A stretch of DNA of 5,262 bases, taken from contig CAMPHL010000211.1 in NCBI GenBank assembly GCA_946885905.1, positions 1 through 5,262 on the forward strand, in the 5' to 3' direction. Under the pieces are notes generated by a model that saw nothing but the letters and a program-made list of their open reading frames with translations, had not been told where the DNA came from and searched no databases. Of this stretch, positions 1 through 5,262 are shown piece by piece. Origin of the DNA: an uncultured Pseudomonadota bacterium. Its GTDB lineage: Bacteria > Pseudomonadota > Gammaproteobacteria > Burkholderiales > Usitatibacteraceae. Position 1 is the first letter of the stretch; each line of letters starts with the position of its first letter. A program made the position numbers and the translations under genes.

Positions 1-449
1 GTCATCATCTCGAGCATCGTCGGGTTGGGCACCGGCGTGGTGAACTCCACCGTGAGGTCGTCGATCTTATTCGGCTCCCCCACCGCGTTGGCGTACACGC
101 GGAAGTTCGAGGTCGGGCCCTGCCCGCGCTTGATCGAGAAGACGACGTCGTCGGCGGTGAAGTCGGTCCCGTCGTGCCACTTCACGCCCTTCCTCAGGTC
201 GAAGACCCAGGTCGTGGGGCTGGTCTGCTTCCAGCCCACGGCGAGCGCCGGGATGAGCTTCAGGCTCTTGTCGCGCATGATCAGCGACTCGTACACGTGG
301 CCGTTGATCGAGTTGGTGAGCAATTCGTTCTGCGCCATCGGGTCGGCGGTAAGGTAGTCGCCCTGGCTCGACCAGCGCAGGGTCTTGGCCTCCGCGAGGG
401 GCGTGGCGAGCACGGCGAGGGCGGCGGTGGCGGCGAGCAGTCGTCTCAT
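1..449 (-). CDS. ABC transporter substrate-binding protein, family 5 (N-terminal 149 residues, cut by window edge)
   Basis: Periplasmic binding component of an ABC importer of the dipeptide/oligopeptide/nickel class (SBP_bac_5, DppA/OppA-like); it would capture a solute and deliver it to a membrane permease pair. The translated start has a Sec signal peptide: Arg2-Arg3, a hydrophobic Ala/Leu core (4-18) and a likely cut after Ala21 (AEA|K). The mature part begins TLRWSSQGD and carries the family's early block at about 80-107: TTWVFDLRKGVKWHDGT, then FTADDVVFSIKR. The ATG at 449 is chosen because AGGAGG lies 5 nt upstream and the signal peptide begins there. The family is usually about 500-550 residues, so roughly the last 70% lies left of the window. 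The gene is divergent from gabD across 89 bp. The substrate cannot be told from this fragment; peptides, opines or amino-acid derivatives are all possible. The family call is firm. Confidence 0.92.
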   Translation of the reverse strand, partial: MRRLLAATAALAVLATPLAEAKTLRWSSQGDYLTADPMAQNELLTNSINGHVYESLIMRDKSLKLIPALAVGWKQTSPTTWVFDLRKGVKWHDGTDFTADDVVFSIKRGQGPTSNFRVYANAVGEPNKIDDLTVEFTTPVPNPTMLEMM

Positions 450-454
450 GTTTT

Positions 455-460
455 CCTCCT
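455..460 (-). promoter_or_regulatory. Shine-Dalgarno site of the substrate-binding protein gene
   Basis: On the minus strand this reads AGGAGG, a full match to the anti-Shine-Dalgarno, 5 nt before the ATG at 449. It fixes the start of the binding-protein gene, which is otherwise incomplete in this window. Confidence 0.85.
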
Positions 461-471
461 GTGAGGGGGCC

Positions 472-499
472 ATGATAGCCAAATACCCGGCGCTATAAT
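472..499 (+). promoter_or_regulatory. Putative sigma-70 promoter for the gabD operon
   Basis: A perfect -10 hexamer TATAAT sits at 494-499, unusual in such GC-rich DNA. ATGATA at 472-477, 16 bp upstream, matches four of six positions of TTGACA and is a possible -35. Transcription would begin near 506 and give a leader of about 33 nt containing the gabD ribosome-binding site (GGAGA at 528-532). The -10 match is seen directly; the -35 assignment is weak. Confidence 0.5.
472..499 (-). promoter_or_regulatory. Putative divergent promoter for the substrate-binding protein gene
   Basis: Read on the minus strand, 477-472 is TATCAT (five of six matches to TATAAT), and 499-494 is ATTATA (only three of six matches to TTGACA), 16 bp apart. 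Transcription would start near 465, leaving a short leader of about 16 nt that still includes the AGGAGG at 460-455. The two hexamers are the same DNA as the plus-strand promoter elements, so the promoters would overlap face to face. The -35 is poor; this is a tentative call. Confidence 0.28.
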
Positions 500-538
500 T
501 CCTTACTTCCGCGCCAGAAATCCCTCCGGAGATCCCCC

Positions 539-2035
539 ATGAATGCCGCCGTCGTCAAGGCCGCCAGCGGGTCGGCCATTCCCTTGAAGGACCCCAAGCT
601 TTTCCGTGACCAGGCCTACGTGGACGGCCAGTGGTGCGAGGCCGACGGCCGGAAGCGCTTCGACGTCGACAACCCCGCCGACGGGTCGATCGTGGGCAGC
701 GTGCCCGACATGGGTGCGGCCGAGACGCGCCGTGCGATCGAGGCCGCGAATGCGGCACTGCCGGCCTGGCGCGCGCTTCCCGCCAAGGAGCGCTCGAAGA
801 TCCTGCGCAAGTGGTTCGACCTCATCGTCGCCAACGCCGACGACCTGGCACTCATCCTCACCACGGAGCAGGGCAAGCCGCTCGCCGAGGCCAAGGGCGA
901 GATCGTTTACGGCGCTTCCTTCGTCGAGTGGTTCGCCGAGGAGGCGAAGCGCGTCTACGGCGACGTGATCCCGAGCCCCACCAACGACCGCCGCCTCATC
1001 GTCCTGAAGCAGCCCATCGGGGTGGTCGCCGCGATCACGCCCTGGAACTTCCCCACGGCGATGATCACGCGCAAGGTTTCCCCCGGTCTCGCGGCCGGCT
1101 GCACGGTAGTGCTCAAGCCCGCCGAGCAGACGCCCCTCTCGGCGCTCGCGCTCGCCGAGCTCGCCGAGCGCGCGGGCTTTCCGAAGGGCGTGCTCAACAT
1201 CGTGACCGGCAGCGACGCGCCGGCGATCGGCAAGGAGCTCTGCGCCAACCCGATCGTGCGCAAGCTCACCTTCACGGGGTCCACCGAGGTGGGCCGCATC
1301 CTCATGCGCCAGAGCGCGGATACGGTGAAGAAGCTCTCGCTGGAGCTGGGCGGGAACGCGCCGTTCATCGTCTTCGACGACGCGGACCTCGATGCCGCCG
1401 CCGAGGGCGCGCTCGCCTCCAAGTACCGCAACGCCGGCCAGACCTGCGTGTGCGCGAACCGCATCTACGTGCAGGACAAGGTCTACGACGCCTTCGCGGA
1501 CAGGCTCGCGCAGAAGATCCGCGCGCTCAAGGTCGGGCGCGGCACGGAGGCCGGCGTGAGCATCGGCCCGCTCATCGACGACCAGGGGCTCGCCAAGGTC
1601 GAGGAGCACGTCGCCGACGCGGTCGGCAAGGGAGCCAGGCTCGTCATGGGCGGCAAGCGCCACGCCCTCGGCGGCCGGTTCTACGAGCCCACGCTCCTCA
1701 CCGACATGAAGCCCACGATGAAGGTCGCCCGCGAGGAAACCTTCGGACCCGTGGCGCCGCTCTTCCGCTTCAAGGAGGACGCGGAAGCCGTGGCGCTCGC
1801 GAACGACAGCGAGTTCGGCCTCTGCGCGTACTTCTACGCCCGCGACGTCGGCCGCGTGTTCCGTATCGCCGAGGCGATCGAGTCGGGCATCGTCGGCATC
1901 AACGTGGGCATCATCTCGAACGAGGTCGCGCCTTTCGGCGGCGTGAAGCAGTCGGGCCTGGGCCGCGAGGGCTCCAAGTACGGCATCGAGGACTTCCTCG
2001 AGATCAAGTACCTGGCCGTCGGCGGCATTCAATGA
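539..2035 (+). CDS. gabD: Succinate-semialdehyde dehydrogenase (GabD)
   Basis: Cytosolic aldehyde dehydrogenase that oxidises succinate semialdehyde to succinate with NAD(P)+, the last step of GABA breakdown into the TCA cycle. The 498-residue product follows E. coli GabD (about 482 residues) almost end to end, with some 15 extra residues at the N-terminus. Catalytic features are present: TPWNFP with Asn170, cofactor-binding Lys193, FTGSTEVGR (245-253), general base Glu269 in LELGG, nucleophile Cys303 in GQTCVCANR, and EETFGP (399-404). The C-terminal block APFGGVKQSGLGREGSKYGIED is a GabD/SSADH signature. Glu196 in KPAEQTP replaces the serine of E. coli GabD, hinting at NAD+ use. The ATG has GGAGA 6 nt upstream and is the first gene after the putative promoter. 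No GABA aminotransferase gene is in the window. It could also act on related semialdehydes such as glutarate semialdehyde, but the assignment is strong. Confidence 0.96.
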   Translation: MNAAVVKAASGSAIPLKDPKLFRDQAYVDGQWCEADGRKRFDVDNPADGSIVGSVPDMGAAETRRAIEAANAALPAWRALPAKERSKILRKWFDLIVANADDLALILTTEQGKPLAEAKGEIVYGASFVEWFAEEAKRVYGDVIPSPTNDRRLIVLKQPIGVVAAITPWNFPTAMITRKVSPGLAAGCTVVLKPAEQTPLSALALAELAERAGFPKGVLNIVTGSDAPAIGKELCANPIVRKLTFTGSTEVGRILMRQSADTVKKLSLELGGNAPFIVFDDADLDAAAEGALASKYRNAGQTCVCANRIYVQDKVYDAFADRLAQKIRALKVGRGTEAGVSIGPLIDDQGLAKVEEHVADAVGKGARLVMGGKRHALGGRFYEPTLLTDMKPTMKVAREETFGPVAPLFRFKEDAEAVALANDSEFGLCAYFYARDVGRVFRIAEAIESGIVGINVGIISNEVAPFGGVKQSGLGREGSKYGIEDFLEIKYLAVGGIQ

Positions 2036-3753
2036 GGTGGTTGCTCGCCGCCGCGCTGGCGGCGAGCCTTGCCGCCCACGCGCAGCTGCGGCCCTCGCAG
2101 CCGGACGGGCCGACCGGCACGCGCCCGCAGACGCTCGCCACGGCAAAACGCCACATGGTCGTGGCGGGACATCCGCTGGCCGTCGAAGCGGGGCTCGCGA
2201 TGCTCGACCGCGGCGGCAGCGCGATCGACGCGATGGTCGCCACGCAGCTCGTGCTGAATCTCGTCGAGCCCAGCTCCTCGGGCCTGGCGGGAGGCGCCTT
2301 CCTCCTGCATTGGGACGCGAAGGCCGGAAAACTCGCGGCGATCGACGGGCGCGAGACGGCGCCCGCGGGCGCGACCCACGCGCTCTTCCTGAAGGACGGC
2401 AAGCCGATCGCTTTCAGCCAGGCGCGTTCGAGCGGACTGTCGGTCGGCACGCCCGGCACCGCGCGCCTGCTCGAGGTCGCGCACGCGCGCTACGGCAGGC
2501 TTGCGTGGAAGGACCTCTTCACGCCGGCGATCGAGCTTGCGGAGAAGGGCTTCCCGGTGTCCGAGCGGCTCCATCGCCAGCTTGCCTCCGAGCAGGTCAA
2601 GTGGAACGACACCGCTCGCGCGTACTTCTTCGGCCCCGACGGCAAGCCCTGGCCCGTCGGCACGGTCCTCCGGAACCCGCAATTCGCAGCCACCCTGCGA
2701 TCGCTCGCGGACAAGGGCGCGGATGCGTTCTATTCGGGCGAGATCGCCCGCGACGTCGTGGCCGCCGTGCGCTCGCACCCGCTGGGCGCGGGCAGCCTCA
2801 CCGAGGAAGACCTCGCCGGTTACCGCGTGCGCGACGTGGAGCCCGTCTGCGGCAAGTACCGCGCATGGAAGGTCTGCGGCATGCCGCCTTCCTCGTCCGG
2901 CGGGGTCGCGCTGCTCCAGATCATGGGCGCGCTCGAGCGCTTCGACGTGCCCGGGATGCGGCCCAACTCGAGCCAGGTCGTGCACGTCGTGAGCGAAGCC
3001 GAGCGGCTCGCCTTCGCCGATCGCGCGAGGTACCTCGGCGACGACCGGTTCGTCGACGTTCCGGTCGAGGGACTGGTCGAGCCCGCCTATGTCGCGGCGC
3101 GCTCGCGGCTCATCACTGCGGAGAAGTCGATGGGACGCGCCACCGCGGGGACGCCCGCCGGCGTGAAGGTGGCCTACGCGGAGGATTCGCATGACGAGGT
3201 GATCGGCACCACGCACCTGAACATCGTCGACCGCCACGGCAACGCCGTGTCGATGACCACGACGATCGAGGGCAACTTCGGCAACGGCACGATGGTGCGC
3301 GGCTTCATGCTCAACAACGAGCTCACCGACTTCAACTTCGCGCCGCTCGACGGCGGCTCGGTGACGGCGAACGCGGTGGGACCCGGCAAGCGTCCGCGCA
3401 GCTCGATGTCGCCCACGATGGTGTTCGATTCAGGGGGACGCCTCGAGCTGCTCGCGGGCAGCCCCGGCGGAAGCTTCATCATCGGCTACGTGGCCAAGGC
3501 CCTCATCGCCACGCTCGACTGGAACCTCGATCCGCAGGCCGCGGCCGACCTGCCCAACTTCGGCAGCCGCAACGGGCCCACGGAGGTGGAGCGGGGAACG
3601 GAGCTCGAGGGCGTGCAGGCGGCGCTCGAGTCGATGGGCCACGAGGTGCGTGCCATTCCGATGACGAGCGGGCTGCAGGTCATCCGGCGCAAAGGCGACG
3701 GATGGCAGGGCGGCTCCGACCCGCGGCGCGAAGGCGTGGCGCGCGGGCGATAG
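2032..3753 (+). CDS. ggt: Gamma-glutamyltransferase (glutathione hydrolase), secreted, self-processing
   Basis: N-terminal-nucleophile hydrolase that removes or transfers the gamma-glutamyl group of glutathione and other gamma-glutamyl compounds, expected in the periplasm. Of 573 residues, 1-17 form a Sec signal peptide (Arg2, Ala/Leu core, AHA|Q). The precursor should cut itself before Thr393 in GTTHLNIVD, giving a large subunit (18-392) and a small subunit (393-573, nucleophile Thr393). Other expected residues are present: Arg107 in GRETAP (glutamate carboxylate), Thr411, Asp433 in NNELTDF, Ser457-Ser458 in KRPRSSMSP, and GSPGG (476-480). The stretch between Asp433 and NAVGP is shorter than in E. 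coli and lacks its lid tyrosine, resembling lid-less Bacillus enzymes. Cys273 and Cys282 could form a disulfide. The ATG overlaps the gabD stop (ATGA) and has only a weak Shine-Dalgarno, so translational coupling is likely. The signal peptide begins at this ATG; the much longer open frame upstream is an artefact of high GC. A related acylase activity cannot be excluded. Confidence 0.95.
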   Translation: MRWLLAAALAASLAAHAQLRPSQPDGPTGTRPQTLATAKRHMVVAGHPLAVEAGLAMLDRGGSAIDAMVATQLVLNLVEPSSSGLAGGAFLLHWDAKAGKLAAIDGRETAPAGATHALFLKDGKPIAFSQARSSGLSVGTPGTARLLEVAHARYGRLAWKDLFTPAIELAEKGFPVSERLHRQLASEQVKWNDTARAYFFGPDGKPWPVGTVLRNPQFAATLRSLADKGADAFYSGEIARDVVAAVRSHPLGAGSLTEEDLAGYRVRDVEPVCGKYRAWKVCGMPPSSSGGVALLQIMGALERFDVPGMRPNSSQVVHVVSEAERLAFADRARYLGDDRFVDVPVEGLVEPAYVAARSRLITAEKSMGRATAGTPAGVKVAYAEDSHDEVIGTTHLNIVDRHGNAVSMTTTIEGNFGNGTMVRGFMLNNELTDFNFAPLDGGSVTANAVGPGKRPRSSMSPTMVFDSGGRLELLAGSPGGSFIIGYVAKALIATLDWNLDPQAAADLPNFGSRNGPTEVERGTELEGVQAALESMGHEVRAIPMTSGLQVIRRKGDGWQGGSDPRREGVARGR

Positions 3754-3772
3754 CGAAACACAATCCAACCCC

Positions 3773-3777
3773 AGGAG
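3773..3777 (+). promoter_or_regulatory. Shine-Dalgarno site of the FKBP lipoprotein gene
   Basis: AGGAG lies 7 nt before the ATG at 3785, in the 31-nt gap after the ggt stop. It supports that start and suggests this gene is translated independently of ggt, unlike the overlapping junctions on either side. Confidence 0.75.
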
Positions 3778-3784
3778 CCAAGAA

Positions 3785-4273
3785 ATGAAGAAGCTCGTTC
3801 TCGCGCTTGCCGCAGCCGCGCTCGCCGCAGGCTGCGCCCAGACTCCCGTAAGCAAGCCCTCTGCGGCCGCCGCGCCGGCCCCGTCCTCACGCACGGCATG
3901 CGCCGCGCCGCCCGCCGAGCTGGAAGTGAAGGACCTGGAACCCGGCAGCGGCGAGCCCGCGCGCTTTCGGACCGCCGTCCTCGTGCACTACACGGGCTGG
4001 GTCTTCGACGGCTGCAAGGCCGACCGCAAGGGCGAGATGTTCGACTCCTCCGTGGGCAAGCCCCTGCCGTTGAGCGTGATGGTCGGCGTGGGGCGCGTGA
4101 TCCGCGGCTGGGACGAGGGCCTGCTGGGCATGAAGGAGGGCGGCAAGCGCCTGCTGGTGATCCCCGCGCACAAGGCGTACGGCGATCGCTCGCCCACGCC
4201 CAAGATCCCGCCGAACTCCGCGCTCGTGTTCGAAGTGCATCTCGTCAAGATCATCCAGCAGCCACCGGCTTGA
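3785..4273 (+). CDS. FKBP-type peptidyl-prolyl cis-trans isomerase, lipoprotein
   Basis: Folding helper that isomerises peptide bonds before proline, expected to be lipid-anchored on the periplasmic side of a membrane. The 162-residue product starts MKKLVLALAAAALAAGC, a lipoprotein signal with lipobox LAAGC and lipidated Cys17. An Ala/Pro/Ser-rich linker (18-43) leads to one FKBP domain (about 46-157). Ligand-pocket residues of FKBP12 have counterparts: Tyr69 in VHYTGW, Phe86-Asp87 in FDSS, Val105-Ile106 and Trp109 in RVIRGWDEGLLGMKEGG, Tyr132 in AYGD, and Phe149 in ALVFEVHL. Active isomerase is therefore expected. A few extra residues (CKADRKG) sit between the first strand and FDSS, as in some bacterial FKBPs. 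There is no FkpA-type dimerisation domain, so this is a short single-domain form. It follows ggt by 31 nt and overlaps the next gene by 4 nt. Its clients are unknown. Confidence 0.93.
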   Translation: MKKLVLALAAAALAAGCAQTPVSKPSAAAAPAPSSRTACAAPPAELEVKDLEPGSGEPARFRTAVLVHYTGWVFDGCKADRKGEMFDSSVGKPLPLSVMVGVGRVIRGWDEGLLGMKEGGKRLLVIPAHKAYGDRSPTPKIPPNSALVFEVHLVKIIQQPPA

Positions 4274-4845
4274 TCTCGCGCCGCGCCTTCCTCGCGGGGC
4301 TGGGCGCGCTCGCGGCCCGCCCCGCATGGCCCGCGGACACGGACGCCTGGCGGCGCCTGCGCGAGGGGAAGTACGTGGTAATCGTTCGCCATGCGGCCAC
4401 CGTTCCGGGCCTGGGCGACCCGCCGGGGTTCAAGCTGGGCGATTGCTCGACGCAGCGAAACCTCTCCGAGGAGGGACGCGCCCATGCGCGCGCCTTGGGC
4501 GAGCGCTTCCGCGCCGAGCGCGTTCCGGTCGCGCGGGTGTACACGAGCCCGTGGTGCCGCTGCCGGGAAACCGCCATGCTCGCCTTCGGCAAGGCCGAGG
4601 ACTGGGAACCGCTCTCGTCGTTCTTCGACTTCCCGCACCGCGAAGCCGAGTTCACCGAGCGCGTGAAGAAGCGCATCGGCACCTACGCACGCCGCGCGCT
4701 CGGCGGCAACGTGGTGATGGTCACGCACAACGTGAACATCGCTGCCCTTTCGAAGCACTCGGTCGCGACCGGCGAGATGGTGCTGATGCGGCCGGACGGA
4801 TGCTGTGACGCGCGGCCGGTGGAGAGGTTGAGGGTCCAGGGCTAG
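4270..4845 (+). CDS. Histidine phosphatase family protein with Tat signal
   Basis: Member of the phosphoglycerate-mutase-like histidine phosphatase superfamily, which transfers phosphate through a phospho-histidine. Arg40-His41 in VIVRHAAT is the RHG-type catalytic motif. Asn64 in QRNLSEEGR, Arg97 in TSPWCRCRET and His153 in VTHNVNIAAL are the other expected conserved positions. The acid/base residue is not assigned. The N-terminus MISRRAFLAGLGALAA is a twin-arginine signal (SRRxFL) with an Ala-rich core, so export in folded form is likely; the cleavage point is unclear. No in-frame ATG precedes the Tat motif within the gene's own space. The TTG at 4270, overlapping the FKBP stop as TTGA, is therefore chosen, giving 191 residues. 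There is no good Shine-Dalgarno, so coupling to the FKBP gene is inferred. The family covers sugar-phosphate, phospho-protein and polyphosphate substrates; the target here is unknown. The stop codon overlaps that of the convergent gene. Confidence 0.87.
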   Translation: MISRRAFLAGLGALAARPAWPADTDAWRRLREGKYVVIVRHAATVPGLGDPPGFKLGDCSTQRNLSEEGRAHARALGERFRAERVPVARVYTSPWCRCRETAMLAFGKAEDWEPLSSFFDFPHREAEFTERVKKRIGTYARRALGGNVVMVTHNVNIAALSKHSVATGEMVLMRPDGCCDARPVERLRVQG

Positions 4846-4867
4846 AGGTAGGCGAGCAGCCGGCCGC
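4812..4867. repeat. 8-bp GC-only inverted repeat around the convergent gene ends
   Basis: GCGGCCGG at 4812-4819 is matched exactly by CCGGCCGC at 4860-4867, with a 40-nt loop containing the shared CTAG stop site. No T-run follows on either strand, so it is not a standard intrinsic terminator. In DNA this rich in G and C an 8-bp match may be chance. Confidence 0.3.
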
Positions 4868-5262
4868 ACGCGATGACCGCGATCCAGATCAGGATCGACG
4901 CGGCCACCGAGATGCGCGCGGGCAGCGGCGCCGTCGCGTTCGTGTCCCACGCGGCCACCGACTTGTAGGGGCCGGTGTGGAAGAAGGCGGCGTTCATGCC
5001 CGCCGCCAGCAGCAGGGCCATCTTCACCTGGAATGCGCGGTTGCCGAGGAAGTCGCCGGCATGCGCGGCGAACATCAGCAGGCCCGAGGGCACGATCAGC
5101 AGCAGCGCCGCCACGCTCCACGGCAGCAGGTGGCGCGCCAACCCGCGCACCGGCACGCCCCTGGAAAGCCCGAGCACGCGCAGGTCGAACATCACGACCG
5201 ACCCCACCAGGACCACGAAGCCGACGATGTGCACGACCTCGACCGCCGGGTAGAGCCAGAGC
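4842..5262 (-). CDS. Small multi-pass membrane protein, DUF6644-like (start lies beyond the window)
   Basis: Predicted inner-membrane protein of unknown function. About 139 residues are visible, ending RLLAYL at the stop at 4842-4844. Four hydrophobic segments are seen: VVHIVGFVVLVGSVVMF, then LLPWSVAALLLIVPSGLLMF, then FQVKMALLLAAGMNAAFF, and a final one around SILIWIAVIACGRLL. Histidines lie near membrane edges in VVHIVGF, ARHLLPW, FAAHAGDF and FFHTGPY, which might bind metal or haem, but this is speculation. A GTG at 5234 could serve as a start, but the frame stays open to the window edge with LWLYPAVEV. That stretch looks like the conserved lead-in of DUF6644-type proteins, so the true start is probably outside. 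The family name is from memory of its pattern and is moderately sure; the membrane character is firm. Confidence 0.75.
   Translation of the reverse strand, partial: LWLYPAVEVVHIVGFVVLVGSVVMFDLRVLGLSRGVPVRGLARHLLPWSVAALLLIVPSGLLMFAAHAGDFLGNRAFQVKMALLLAAGMNAAFFHTGPYKSVAAWDTNATAPLPARISVAASILIWIAVIACGRLLAYL

Noticed and set aside
25..464. Plus-strand open frames (about 110 and 96 residues) at the left edge
   Set aside because: The minus strand here encodes a convincing binding protein with signal peptide and Shine-Dalgarno; the plus frames are its shadows.
489..515. GGCGC and GCGCC half-sites flanking the TATAAT box as a possible operator
   Set aside because: Arms of only 5 bp made of G and C with a 17-nt gap are expected by chance in this composition and do not extend.
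524..531. Palindrome CTCCGGAG just before gabD
   Set aside because: It largely consists of the Shine-Dalgarno GGAG and its complement. Eight bases are too few to claim an operator or a masking hairpin.
631..2031. A long open frame in phase with ggt running through gabD, as if ggt had a 467-residue N-terminal extension
   Set aside because: It lies out of frame over the clear gabD gene, translates to Arg/Gly-rich low-complexity sequence, and the GGT signal peptide begins at 2032. It is an effect of high GC with few stop codons.
503..2146. A 547-residue minus-strand open frame opposite gabD
   Set aside because: The composition (Ala, Arg, Asp, His, Leu-rich) matches the antisense of a GC-rich gene. 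It shows no recognisable domain and no supporting ribosome-binding site was found.
2029..3237. A 402-residue minus-strand open frame opposite ggt
   Set aside because: It is the antisense shadow of a well-supported gene, with no family motifs.
3754..3784. Possible terminator or promoter between ggt and the FKBP gene
   Set aside because: The 31-nt gap has no stem with T-run and no convincing -10/-35 pair; only a Shine-Dalgarno is visible.

Overview
The window is compact, GC-rich bacterial chromosomal DNA with G/C-ending codons, 31-nt or overlapping gene junctions and Proteobacteria-type proteins. The protein families and the GabD sequence style suggest a betaproteobacterium or close relative. 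This is inferred from protein character only; there is no rRNA or other marker to settle it. I see no tRNA, rRNA, insertion sequence, phage gene or CRISPR array.

Layout. (1) On the minus strand from 449 down to the left edge lies the start of a family 5 (peptide/nickel/opine type) ABC-transporter substrate-binding protein, cut by the window edge. (2) An 89-bp divergent intergenic region (450-538) holds the putative promoters for both directions. (3) On the plus strand, four tightly packed genes look like one operon: gabD, succinate-semialdehyde dehydrogenase (539-2035); a secreted gamma-glutamyltransferase (2032-3753, ATGA overlap with gabD); an FKBP-type peptidyl-prolyl isomerase lipoprotein (3785-4273, after a 31-nt gap with a good Shine-Dalgarno); and a Tat-exported histidine phosphatase (4270-4845, TTG start inside a TTGA overlap). 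(4) A convergent minus-strand gene for a small multi-pass membrane protein (DUF6644-like) runs from beyond the right edge to 4842. Its stop codon shares the palindrome CTAG with the phosphatase stop.

How the genes may work together. Only GabD is cytosolic. The binding protein, gamma-glutamyltransferase, FKBP and phosphatase all carry export signals, and the last gene is a membrane protein. A plausible but unproven theme is scavenging: uptake of peptides or similar solutes, release of glutamate from gamma-glutamyl compounds in the periplasm, and feeding of C4 semialdehyde carbon into succinate by GabD. The FKBP and phosphatase have no obvious place in that route. All genes belong to known families and I find no convincing new system. 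The most useful second looks are the interlocked divergent promoter, the gamma-glutamyltransferase with a shortened lid region, the Tat/TTG phosphatase start and the shared stop-codon palindrome.
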